Source of the DNA: Clostridia bacterium
GTDB lineage: Bacteria; Bacillota_A; Clostridia; Oscillospirales; CAG-272
NCBI GenBank assembly: GCA_017462145.1
Contig: JAFTRT010000040.1
Location: 1 to 14,226, forward strand
Direction: 5' to 3'
DNA: 14,226 nucleotides
The translations under genes and the position numbers were made by a program. Below are positions 5,895-13,177 of the stretch, in pieces. Below the pieces are notes generated by a model. The model ran no database searches and was not told where the DNA came from. It saw nothing but the letters and a program-made list of their open reading frames with translations. Within the stretch, counting starts at the first letter, position 1. The number at the start of each line of letters is the position of its first letter.

Positions 5895-7265
5895 TCAAAC
5901 GGTTTGTTTTTTCTCCGGATCAGCAGGATCCTCAGGCTCGTCAGAGCGGAGAAGGACTTCACAGCGTTCTGCCATGTGATCCAAAACCGAAAGGACACGA
6001 ATGCTCATCGTGGGTGTTTCCACCTCGAAGGTACTGCCGTCGGTGGGAACCGATCCGTAAAGTCCCAAAACGTAACCGCTAAAGGTATCCGCCTCGGCAT
6101 CTTCTTCAATGGCATCTCCCAACACCTCACGAACCTCTTCCATCGTGGCTTCTCCCCGGATGATCCATTTGCTTTCCTCCGCTTGCAGGATCAAAGGCTC
6201 GTCATCCATTTCTTCGTCCTCGTTGGTGTTAAATTCACCCACCAAACGCTCTAAAAGGTCGTTGATGGTCACGATGCCTGCGGTTCCGCCGTATTCGTCC
6301 AAGACCACGGCAAAAAATTCTTTCTTCTCCTTCATGTTCTTGAAGAGAACGTCAGCCTTTACGCTTTCGGGAACGAAGTAGGCAGGACGCACGGCTTCTG
6401 CCATAACGGTTTCTCTGGATTTATCCTCCAAGGTCAAGTAATCTCGGGTGGAAAGGACACCTACGATCTTATCGGCACTTTCATCGCAGACCGGATAACG
6501 GGAGAAAGAAGTGCCCGTGATGATCTCGTCCCACTTTTCGTCGCTTTCCTCCAACCAGAGCATGGTAATATCGGTACGGTGTGTGGCCACATCGCCTGCG
6601 GAGAGGTCGTCGAATTCAAAGACGTTTTGAATAATCTCCTTTTCGGACTCGTCAATGGCACCCTTTTCGGTACCGACATCCACCATAATACGGATTTCTT
6701 CCTCGGTTACCTTTTCCTCCTCCTCGTGGCTGTTACCGCCGAAGATGCGAAGCAGGCCTGCGGAAATTCCGCTTTCGATCAAGGCAAAGGGAGTTGCCAA
6801 GCGGATCACGGGAAGGATCAGCCAAGAAAGTTTCAATGCCAAGTCGTCAGCCTTTTTGGCGGCAATGCCCTTGGGAAGCGCATATCCGAACACGTACATC
6901 AAAAAGGCAAAGAAGATGACGGAAACGGTAATAGCCGCATAAAGCAAAAGCTGATAGCGGAGCAGGGTTGTGAACCATACGGGCTTCCACCGGTAGATCC
7001 CGTGTGCGAGTCTGGTGCCAAAGGAATAGGCGGCGCAAGCACCGGAAAGAACGCAACAAAACATAGTGGCACTGCGAATGACAGTGAGAAAGCGAGAAGG
7101 CTTCTCCGTCAGCTTGGCAATGCGGCAAGCTTTTTTGTCACCCTTGGCCTTCAAGGAGGCCAGTTTATTGTCATTGACCGATACCACGGCAACCTTGGCG
7201 GTGGTGAAAAAAGCGGAAAGCATAATCAGAAATACTTGCAATAATATGGGGGGTAAAATGTCCAT
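5895..7265 (-). CDS. HlyC/CorC (CNNM-type) family membrane protein, diverged membrane core
   Basis: A 456-residue protein with the DUF21-CBS-CorC_HlyC architecture. It has membrane segments in about residues 5-160, a CBS pair at about 205-330 (ATHRTD near the start, VVLDEYGGTAGIVTI in the second repeat), and a C-terminal CorC_HlyC domain (about 350-435) with TFSGYVLGLYGSVP. Relatives bind ATP/Mg in the CBS pair and are linked to Mg2+ or Co2+ transport. Here the motifs conserved in the DUF21 core are changed: FFTTAKVA stands where the paralogue at 8683-9966 has FFSSSETA, SATMFC replaces GNNIVN, and GYALPK replaces GEITPK. Cation transport may therefore be lost while the CBS part is kept. ATG at 7265 is chosen because GGAGG (7270-7274) lies just upstream. 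ATG at 7286 has no ribosome binding site, and the frame open to 7460 runs into the AI-2E gene. It is the last gene of the operon. Confidence 0.88.
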   Translation of the reverse strand: MDILPPILLQVFLIMLSAFFTTAKVAVVSVNDNKLASLKAKGDKKACRIAKLTEKPSRFLTVIRSATMFCCVLSGACAAYSFGTRLAHGIYRWKPVWFTTLLRYQLLLYAAITVSVIFFAFLMYVFGYALPKGIAAKKADDLALKLSWLILPVIRLATPFALIESGISAGLLRIFGGNSHEEEEKVTEEEIRIMVDVGTEKGAIDESEKEIIQNVFEFDDLSAGDVATHRTDITMLWLEESDEKWDEIITGTSFSRYPVCDESADKIVGVLSTRDYLTLEDKSRETVMAEAVRPAYFVPESVKADVLFKNMKEKKEFFAVVLDEYGGTAGIVTINDLLERLVGEFNTNEDEEMDDEPLILQAEESKWIIRGEATMEEVREVLGDAIEEDAEADTFSGYVLGLYGSVPTDGSTFEVETPTMSIRVLSVLDHMAERCEVLLRSDEPEDPADPEKKQTV

Positions 7266-7285
7266 GATTCCTCCGAAAATGTTCA

Positions 7286-7318
7286 TTGAACTCAGACCGT
7301 TTCGGTCAAGTGCTTCAA
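7286..7318 (-). other. Intercistronic hairpin between AI-2E and second CorC-like genes
   Basis: In the transcript GACCG-AAA-CGGUC (7307-7295) forms the core, extended past small bulges by ACU/AGU and by UUGA (7318-7315, overlapping the AI-2E stop) with UCAA (7289-7286). No U run follows, so it is not a terminator. It could tune mRNA processing or stability in the 49-nt gap. The pairing is modest. Confidence 0.35.
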
Positions 7319-8673
7319 TCGTCGTTGTCGTTTTCTTCCTTTGGTGTGTTGTCCGATCCTTGGGGTTCTGCATGTTCCTTTTCCCAGTCGGTCCAATCGT
7401 CGTGATCCCATCCGTCTTGATCGTCTTCCTCGTCCGGACCGCCGGGCTCTGAATGATCAAAATCCACGTGGGTCTGTGCTTCGTTTTGTCCGCCGTCCTC
7501 TTGGAAGACCAGCATATTTTTGTGAATGTTTCGCTCGATCAATCTCTTGTTCATCCACCGCTCATACAGGGTAAACAGAACGCTGACGGTGGGAACGCTG
7601 ATGACCATACCGGGGATACCGCCCAGTCCACCGCCCACGGTGACGGCAACGAGAACCCAAATACCCGGCAGACCAACGGATTTTCCCATGATCTTGGGAT
7701 AAATAACGTTGGATTCCACCTGTTGGAGCACCAAGATGAAGACGAGGAAGAGCAATGCTCTCCACGGGCTGATCAGCAGAATGATCAACGCTCCCAGAAC
7801 GGCTCCCACAATGGCTCCGAAAATAGGAATCAGTGCCGTGATGGAGATCAGAGAGGACACCATCAAAGAAGTGTCCGTATCAAATTGGAAGATCATCATA
7901 CCGATATAGCAAAGAACACCGATGACAATTGCTTCCATGCATTGCCCTGAAATAAATCCGGAAAATGCTTTGTTGGACATGGTGCAAACCTGAAGGATCT
8001 GTTGTGCACGTTCCTTTTTGAAATGGGAATACAGAATGCTCTTTCCCAACCGTGCCAAGGATTCCTTGGAGGCCAAAACGTAAATCGAAAATACAATACC
8101 GATCAACAGGTTTGCCATGGCCGTGATGGTGCCGGACAGAATCTCCAGAGTCACGTTGGTGACGGAAGAGCTTTCCGAGTTCAGCCAGTTGAGCACATAA
8201 TTACTGATAGAGCTCCAGTTAATATTGATGGTATCATGATTGATGGGGAGGTGATACCGTTGAATCAAGTCTGCCAGTGTTTGATCCAAGCGATCCATAT
8301 ATCCGGGCAAGGCAACCAAAAATTCCTTTACCGTGGATACCAAATTGGGAAGGATCAAGGCAAAGATCGCAAGGAAGCTGGCCAACAGAATGACCCAGCT
8401 GATGATCAGACAAAGAGGTCTTTTCAGCTTTTTCAGCCTTTTCTTCCGATTCCAGCTGTAAAAGATCTTGTTTTCCAAGAAGCGCAGGGGAAGATTGACT
8501 ACAAAGGCAATGGCCAGTCCCAAAACGAAGGGAAGAAGGACTTTCCAAAGAATGCCCAATGCGGTGATCACCATGCCAAGGTGCATAATCAGTCCATAAA
8601 ACAAAATAGCGGCACAGATCACACCCAACAGCTTTAGATAACGTTTGTTTTCCTCTCGATTATTTTTTTTCAT
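7315..8673 (-). CDS. AI-2E family transporter (PerM/YtvI-like permease) with acidic C-terminal tail
   Basis: A 452-residue polytopic membrane protein. Hydrophobic pairs lie at about 12-60 and 86-110, then a hydrophilic extracytoplasmic stretch (about 115-175), then further segments from 180 to 370. The C-terminal half has the family pattern: FSGFISGQ (237-243), ITALIPIFGAIVGA (278-291), QQVESNVIYPKIMGKSVGLP and GGIPGMVISVP. The name comes from E. coli TqsA and an AI-2 export claim. Other members are Na+/H+ antiporters or of unknown substrate, so AI-2 transport is not implied. Residues 392-452 form a strongly acidic tail rich in Asp, Glu and Trp-Asp pairs, which is not part of the conserved domain. 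ATG at 8673 has AAGGAAG just upstream, overlapping the stop of the preceding CorC gene (8683), so the two are probably translationally coupled. Confidence 0.92.
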   Translation of the reverse strand: MKKNNREENKRYLKLLGVICAAILFYGLIMHLGMVITALGILWKVLLPFVLGLAIAFVVNLPLRFLENKIFYSWNRKKRLKKLKRPLCLIISWVILLASFLAIFALILPNLVSTVKEFLVALPGYMDRLDQTLADLIQRYHLPINHDTININWSSISNYVLNWLNSESSSVTNVTLEILSGTITAMANLLIGIVFSIYVLASKESLARLGKSILYSHFKKERAQQILQVCTMSNKAFSGFISGQCMEAIVIGVLCYIGMMIFQFDTDTSLMVSSLISITALIPIFGAIVGAVLGALIILLISPWRALLFLVFILVLQQVESNVIYPKIMGKSVGLPGIWVLVAVTVGGGLGGIPGMVISVPTVSVLFTLYERWMNKRLIERNIHKNMLVFQEDGGQNEAQTHVDFDHSEPGGPDEEDDQDGWDHDDWTDWEKEHAEPQGSDNTPKEENDNDD

Positions 8674-8682
8674 ATTGCTTCC

Positions 8683-9966
8683 TTATTCGGCTGCATCCGC
8701 TTCTGCTTCCTCTGTTGTTTCTGCAGGAGTCTTGCGGATGACCACCGCTTTTTCGATTTTATGCTCGCAAATTTTCGTAATATGAATGTCCAATTCCTCG
8801 GTTGAGAGGTCAAATTCCGATCCGTCCTCGGGGATGGAGCCGTATAGACCCAGCACATAGCCATTGAAGGTATCGGAATCACAATCCCTCAATTGCAAGG
8901 CCAAGGCTTCTTCTACCTCTGCAACGGTAGCGGAACCGCAAATATTCCACGTTTGTGCACCGATGATCTCGATGAGACACTCATTGGTTTCTTCCTCTGC
9001 GTTTTCGGTAAATTCGCCGACCAAGCATTCTACCAAGTCGGTAATGGTTACGATACCAAAAACACCGCCGTATTCATCCAACACCACGGCAACACTTTCT
9101 TTGCGTTGCTTCATGTTGCGGAACAAAATGTCCAACTTAACGGTTTCGGGGACAAAATAAACGGGATGTACTGCATTGGCAAGAATATTTTCACGGCTTT
9201 TATCCTCCAAGCGGAAATAAAGCTTGGTATCCAAAATGCCGATCACGTTGTCCTCACTCTCCCGACAGAGAGGAAAACGGGAAAAACGGCTGCCTCGAAT
9301 GATCGCATCCCACTGCTCGGGTTCTTCTTCCTCAAACAGTACGACCAGATCGGTACGGTGGGTTGCAATGGCAGCGGCAGAGAGATCGTCAAAATCAAAG
9401 ATGTTTTCAATCAGTTCCTTGTCGTATTCGTCAATGCTGCCATCCTCATGGGCTTCATCCACCAAGGTTAGCAACTCGCCCTCAGTGACCGTTTCTTCTT
9501 TTTTCTTGAAGATCTTGGTCAGCATCCGTCTCCACAGCATAAAGAGCGCATTGACGGGGTAGAGCAGGATCAAAATAACCTGCAAGGGGCGTGCAAAGGC
9601 CATGGCAACGGCTTCCGGAAAATCCTTGGCCAAAACCTTGGGCGTGATCTCACCGATCAGCAAAACCACGACGGTTACCAAAACGGTAGATACCGTAGGA
9701 GCCGAGGGGTGGTTGTTCATCAGCTTGACAAACCAAACGGTGGCCACGGAGGACAGGGTGATGTTGACGATATTGTTGCCCACCAGAATGGTGGAAATCA
9801 ATTTGTCGTACGAATCGGACAGCTTCATGGCAAGTGCGGCTTTTTTCCTGCCCTCTGCTGCTTTTGTTTTCATTTTGGTTCGGTTAAATGAGGTATATGC
9901 GGTCTCACTGGAAGAAAAAAATGCCGAAAAAATCAGGCAGACCAGCATAATAATAATTTCTATCAT
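8683..9966 (-). CDS. HlyC/CorC (CNNM-type) family transporter
   Basis: A 427-residue protein with a DUF21 membrane domain (about 1-150), a CBS pair (about 195-320, ATHRTD at 201-206, VVLDEYGGVFGIVTI in the second repeat) and a C-terminal CorC_HlyC domain (TFNGYVLGLYGSIP near 380). The membrane-core motifs are intact: FFSSSETA at 16-23, GNNIVN at 63-68 and GEITPK at 105-110. In solved CorC and CNNM structures this region holds the dehydrated Mg2+ site, so Mg2+ export or a related divalent-ion role is the best guess. ATG at 9966 has AAGGAG about 5 nt upstream, better than an in-frame ATG at 9993. First gene of the operon, followed after 9 nt by the AI-2E gene. Upstream is a roughly 250-nt leader with an intrinsic terminator, so expression is likely controlled by attenuation. 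Confidence 0.93.
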   Translation of the reverse strand: MIEIIIMLVCLIFSAFFSSSETAYTSFNRTKMKTKAAEGRKKAALAMKLSDSYDKLISTILVGNNIVNITLSSVATVWFVKLMNNHPSAPTVSTVLVTVVVLLIGEITPKVLAKDFPEAVAMAFARPLQVILILLYPVNALFMLWRRMLTKIFKKKEETVTEGELLTLVDEAHEDGSIDEYDKELIENIFDFDDLSAAAIATHRTDLVVLFEEEEPEQWDAIIRGSRFSRFPLCRESEDNVIGILDTKLYFRLEDKSRENILANAVHPVYFVPETVKLDILFRNMKQRKESVAVVLDEYGGVFGIVTITDLVECLVGEFTENAEEETNECLIEIIGAQTWNICGSATVAEVEEALALQLRDCDSDTFNGYVLGLYGSIPEDGSEFDLSTEELDIHITKICEHKIEKAVVIRKTPAETTEEAEADAAE

Positions 9967-10048
9967 GATACTCCTTATTTCATTTTTGATCAATCAATTT
10001 TGAAGACGGTGTGAGAGGAAGGGATCGGAGAAAAATCCAAAAAAACGC

Positions 10049-10086
10049 AAAAAAGCATAGCCTGAGTCTCCCGACGCAGGTTATGC
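10049..10086 (-). terminator. Intrinsic terminator in the leader of the CorC/AI-2E operon
   Basis: In the transcript GCAUAACCUG (10086-10077) pairs with CAGGCUAUGC (10064-10055) with one A-C mismatch. GUC/GAC pairs lie inside around a GGGA loop, and six U residues follow (10054-10049). A second U run follows after GCG. It lies about 85 nt before the first start codon and faces the operon, so it would stop transcription before the coding region unless disrupted. Confidence 0.75.
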
Positions 10087-10216
10087 AGCCATATCCGTTC
10101 CTCTATGCAATTGGTGCTTCAAACAAAAAAACTCGGTACTTCGACAGTTCCCGTCGCCGTTATCCACGATGTGCTTCTCCTTCTTTAGAATGGGTTGGTA
10201 AATTCCTACTCACTAA
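10049..10216 (-). ncRNA. Structured 5' leader / possible attenuator or riboswitch, class unknown
   Basis: A promoter at 10223-10250 and a terminator at 10049-10086 bound a transcript of about 165 nt upstream of the CorC/AI-2E operon. Two elements compete with the terminator. The hairpin GGAUAUGGCUGCAUAACC (10096-10079) has stem UAUG/CAUA plus GG/CC around an A-A mismatch and takes up eight bases of the terminator's first arm. GCAUAG at 10108-10103 is a second copy of that arm and pairs perfectly with CUAUGC of the second arm. Further upstream, CGAC/GUCG and CGG/CCG form a bulged hairpin followed by seven U (10170-10125), and GAAGCAC occurs twice. I found none of the hallmark sequences of T-box, M-box, yybP-ykoY, c-di-AMP, SAM, TPP or cobalamin elements. 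It could instead be a free-standing small RNA. The structure is predicted by eye. Confidence 0.5.
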
Positions 10217-10222
10217 ATACAT

Positions 10223-10250
10223 ATTATACCACAAAAAAAGGCTTTGTCAA
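10223..10250 (-). promoter_or_regulatory. Consensus sigma-A promoter of the CorC/AI-2E operon leader
   Basis: On the minus strand TTGACA (10250-10245) and TATAAT (10228-10223) are perfect, separated by 16 nt. Transcription should start near 10214-10218, roughly 250 nt before the first start codon at 9966. It points away from the htpG promoter, with about 100 bp of A- and purine-rich DNA (10251-10350) between the two -35 boxes, in which I see no further element. Confidence 0.85.
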
Positions 10251-10350
10251 TAGATTTATGTGAAAAAGTCAAATGAGAAAGAAAATACCCTTGCAAGATG
10301 GAAAGAACACGGAAAAAATGTTGTGAGGATGTAAATTTTTTATATTCCCC

Positions 10351-10379
10351 TTGACTTTGAATCCGAAAGAGAATAAAAT
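10351..10379 (+). promoter_or_regulatory. Sigma-A promoter of the htpG operon
   Basis: TTGACT (10351-10356) and TAAAAT (10374-10379) are separated by 17 nt, one mismatch from consensus in each box. Start expected near 10386, about 50 nt before the htpG ATG. No CIRCE inverted repeat (the HrcA operator) is seen around it, so heat-shock control by HrcA is not supported. Confidence 0.8.
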
Positions 10380-10438
10380 AAAAGGAAGGGCGGAGAGTGT
10401 ATCGATGCCTGCAAAGTAAAACAGAATCAGGTGAGAAC

Positions 10439-12277
10439 ATGGAACAAAATCAAACGCAAGCCCGTAAGGGCGGTATCTCGGTAGACCGAGAGCATATTTT
10501 TCCCATTATCAAAAAATGGCTGTATTCCGAGAAGGATATCTTTCTTCGCGAAATCGTGTCCAATGCGACGGATGCCATCACCAAGCTGAAGCGATTGGAA
10601 TCGCTTGGCCACTGGAGCTCCGACGGTGAGGCTTTTCGGGTGACCGTTACGGTGGACAAGGAAGCGGGCACGCTGACCGTGGAAGATAACGGAATCGGTA
10701 TGACCGAGGAGGAGGTATCCCGTTATTTGGGCAACATTGCTCTGTCGGGGGCTGTTGACTTTATTCAGACCTATGAAAACGAAAGCGCAGACGGTGCCAA
10801 AAATGGGATCATCGGTCATTTTGGTCTGGGCTTCTATTCTGCCTTTATGGTCAGTGATCGTGTAGAAGTGGATACCAGATCCTATACCGGTGCACCGGCT
10901 CTTCGCTGGGTGTGTGACGAGGCAGGCGACTACGAGACGCTTTCTTCTGAGCGAACGACCCACGGAACGGCCGTGATCATGCATATTGCAGAGGACGAGA
11001 TCGAGTATTTGACCGAATCCAAGCTTCGGGCCATGCTGGAAAAATACTGCTCCTTTATGCCCGTGGAAATTTATTTCAAGAATGCGGAAGCGGAGATGAA
11101 AGAGGAGACGGAGGAAAAGCCCGTCAACGATATCCATCCCTTGTGGCAAAAAGCGCCCTCCGAGTGCACGGAAGAAGAGTATAAGGACTTTTATGCCAAG
11201 GTCTTTTCAGATTATCGTGATCCCTTGTTCCATATCCATATCAATGCCGATTATCCGTTGAATTTCAAGGGAATTCTGTATTTCCCCAAATTGGCCAACG
11301 AGTATGAGACCATTGAGGGACAGGTCAAGCTGTACTACAATCAGGTGTACGTAGCCGATAATATCAAAGAGGTCATTCCCGATTATCTGCTGATGCTCAA
11401 GGGTGTGTTGGATTGTCCTGAGCTTCCTCTCAACGTATCCCGCAGCTATCTGCAAACCAATACCTATGTTTCCAAGGTGTCTGCTCACATTGTCAAAAAG
11501 GTAGCGGACAAGCTCAATGCTCTTTGCAATCAGTCCCGTGAGGAATACGAAACGATCTGGTCGGATATTGCGCCCTTTGTTGCCTATGCCTGCATGAAGG
11601 ACAAAAAGTTTTACGACCGAGTGAAGGGAGCATTGCTTCTGACCCTCACCGACGGACGATCCGTCACGTTTGAGGAATATCTGAACGAGGCCAAGGAAAC
11701 GCACGAAAATAAGATCTACTATGCGACCGATAAGGCGCTGCAGACGCAGTATATCTCGATGTTTGAGGCACAGGGCGTTCACGTTTGCTTGTTTGAGCGA
11801 GCCATTGATACCCAGTTTGCTTCCATGCTGGAGCAGTATATGGAGGGAGTCCGCTTCTACCGTGTGGATGCCGATGTGTCCGATCTGCTGAAGGCAGACG
11901 GCGAGGTCAAGGAACAGCCTGCCTTGAAGGAGCTGTTTGAGGGCGTAGCCGGAGAGCACGTCAAGCTGAAATTTGATCGCTTGAAGGATGATACGGTTCC
12001 TCTGATTCTCAACGTATCCGAGGAGTCCCGCCGTATGGAGGATATGATGCGGTTTTATAACATGGGCTCCAATTTCCCCACTGAGAGTACGTTAGTGTTG
12101 AATACTGCGTCGCCCTTGATGGAAAAGCTGGGCGGTCTTGCCGAAAGCGAGCCGGAAAAGGCAAAGAGCATGGCCTCCTATCTCTATCAGCTTTCTTTAC
12201 TGTCTCAAAAGAAATTTTCTGCAGAAGAGCTTCAGGGCTTTATGCAGGACAGCTTTGATCTTTTAATGAAGCTGTAA
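10439..12277 (+). CDS. htpG: Molecular chaperone HtpG (Hsp90 family)
   Basis: An ATP-dependent cytoplasmic chaperone that acts as a dimer on late-folding clients. From ATG at 10439 it has 612 residues, close to E. coli HtpG (624). The N-terminal GHKL ATPase domain shows REIVSNATDA (37-46, with catalytic E38 and N42), DNGIGM (83-88) and GHFGLGFYSAFMV (126-138). The Hsp90 middle domain follows, with YFPKLANEYE and the catalytic-loop signature LPLNVSRSYLQ (329-339, Arg335). The C-terminal dimerisation domain ends at 612; there is no MEEVD tail, as expected in bacteria. The lid has IALSGAVDFI where many homologues have IAKSGT-x-x-F. A GTG at 10397 would add 14 residues, but its upstream purine run overlaps the expected transcription start. 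AGGTGA at 10429-10434 supports the ATG. First gene of a rightward operon; the next gene starts 28 nt after its stop with no terminator between. Confidence 0.97.
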   Translation: MEQNQTQARKGGISVDREHIFPIIKKWLYSEKDIFLREIVSNATDAITKLKRLESLGHWSSDGEAFRVTVTVDKEAGTLTVEDNGIGMTEEEVSRYLGNIALSGAVDFIQTYENESADGAKNGIIGHFGLGFYSAFMVSDRVEVDTRSYTGAPALRWVCDEAGDYETLSSERTTHGTAVIMHIAEDEIEYLTESKLRAMLEKYCSFMPVEIYFKNAEAEMKEETEEKPVNDIHPLWQKAPSECTEEEYKDFYAKVFSDYRDPLFHIHINADYPLNFKGILYFPKLANEYETIEGQVKLYYNQVYVADNIKEVIPDYLLMLKGVLDCPELPLNVSRSYLQTNTYVSKVSAHIVKKVADKLNALCNQSREEYETIWSDIAPFVAYACMKDKKFYDRVKGALLLTLTDGRSVTFEEYLNEAKETHENKIYYATDKALQTQYISMFEAQGVHVCLFERAIDTQFASMLEQYMEGVRFYRVDADVSDLLKADGEVKEQPALKELFEGVAGEHVKLKFDRLKDDTVPLILNVSEESRRMEDMMRFYNMGSNFPTESTLVLNTASPLMEKLGGLAESEPEKAKSMASYLYQLSLLSQKKFSAEELQGFMQDSFDLLMKL

Positions 12278-12305
12278 TATTTCCATTTGGAAAGGAGGAT
12301 TTGCC

Positions 12306-13172
12306 GTGGAAGAAAAGCAAAAGGCTCTGTTGGCCGATAATTTTGCCGTGCTTCGTCAAAGGGAGCAGAGCCTCCAAGTACAACGGGAGATCACAGCCGC
12401 ACAGCTTGCTCGCTTGATGATACGGCAATACGGCGACTCTCCATCCGAATGTTTTGCCGCATTTTGTCAAGCACTCCCCGATGCTACGGGTCGTGAAAAG
12501 CTGCGCCTTTGCCGAGGGCTTTCCATGCCTTCCGAGGAGCAGGTGCCTCTGCGAGGGCCTTTACGGATCGCATGTGTGCAAAATCCGACCAATGCAACAT
12601 TGTTTTCCAATCTTCAGGCGATGGGGATCGCAGTGGAGAGCTACACGGTAACGAGTTTTTCCCATGCCTGCGAACGTGTCACCGACAGAACCTGTGATGC
12701 CTGTCTGCTCCCCCTTGCTACCTCTGCCGACGGTCGATTGTTTCGCTTTTACGATATGTTGGAGCGTTACGATCTTTCCGTGCGGCTGGCGGCTGATGCG
12801 GAGACGGAGGAAGAAAGCAAGCGTGTCAGGTATGTTTTGGCGGGCCGAACCCCCATTCCGATTCCTTCGGATGACGGGTTGGACTTTGAAATGGAATTTG
12901 CGTTGAGCGATACGAGCCTTGATTGGGAAGAGCTTTGGGAGGCTGTTTTGGAAAGTTCAGCACGGCTTGTGTCTGTGGATTCTCTTTCCGCATCCTACGG
13001 AAACGGGCTATCCCGTTACTATATGACACTCCGTATCCGTCCCGAGAATACGGATGCCATGCGGCTTTATTTGAGCTTGCAATATTCGGGCTACGATCTG
13101 ATCGGCTTGTATCGGGTCTTACCCGCAACGGGACACCTAAAACGATCATATTTCCCGCAAGGGAGGAGGTAA
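12306..13172 (+). CDS. Prephenate dehydratase-like plus ACT-like protein, predicted non-catalytic
   Basis: A 288-residue cytoplasmic protein with no assured family. GTG at 12306 has AAAGGAGG (12291-12298) 7 nt upstream. Residues 1-60 are helical and charged, with no clear chorismate mutase motif. Residues 85-182 resemble the prephenate dehydratase domain by eye. PLRIACVQNPTNATLFSNL sits where that family has its opening strand and GAYS loop. ACLLPLATSADGRLFRFYD parallels the VLPIENS segment, and RVRYVLAG parallels TRFLVL. Residues 193-272 look like an ACT regulatory domain (a strand-helix pattern with ALSDTSLDWEELWEAVL and YYMTLRIR). The Thr of the catalytic TRF motif is Val174, and Glu-Asn-Ser is Ala-Thr-Ser. 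If the homology is right, it has no dehydratase activity and may be a ligand-binding or regulatory relative. It lies between htpG and a TSCPD gene in one operon; its stop lies inside the ribosome binding site of the next gene. The assignment rests on pattern likeness only. Confidence 0.6.
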   Translation: MEEKQKALLADNFAVLRQREQSLQVQREITAAQLARLMIRQYGDSPSECFAAFCQALPDATGREKLRLCRGLSMPSEEQVPLRGPLRIACVQNPTNATLFSNLQAMGIAVESYTVTSFSHACERVTDRTCDACLLPLATSADGRLFRFYDMLERYDLSVRLAADAETEEESKRVRYVLAGRTPIPIPSDDGLDFEMEFALSDTSLDWEELWEAVLESSARLVSVDSLSASYGNGLSRYYMTLRIRPENTDAMRLYLSLQYSGYDLIGLYRVLPATGHLKRSYFPQGRR

Positions 13173-13177
13173 AACAC

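Noticed and set aside
3650..6082. An 810-residue open frame on the + strand running through the hisS operon and its terminator.
   Set aside because: It is antisense to three well-identified genes and crosses the hisS promoter and a strong terminator. It has no recognisable domain and a composition typical of complementary-strand translation, so it is best explained by codon bias of the true genes.
7266..7460. N-terminal extension of the second CorC-like protein to 7460.
   Set aside because: It would overlap the AI-2E coding region in another frame by nearly 150 bp. The extra residues are polar low-complexity shadow sequence, and the ATG at 7265 has its own GGAGG.
10049..10216. Assignment of the leader to a T-box, M-box or yybP-ykoY element because of the downstream cation-transport-like gene.
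   Set aside because: The diagnostic conserved sequences (for example the T-box GGUGGNACCGCG, or the M-box core) are not present, so naming a class would be guesswork.
10251..10350. Possible CIRCE operator or other heat-shock element between the divergent promoters.
   Set aside because: No inverted repeat resembling the HrcA site was found; the stretch is only purine- and A-rich.
10397..10438. An upstream GTG start that would extend HtpG by 14 residues.
   Set aside because: The purine-rich sequence before it overlaps the predicted transcription start, and the extension is unlike HtpG N-termini. The ATG at 10439 matches the family start.
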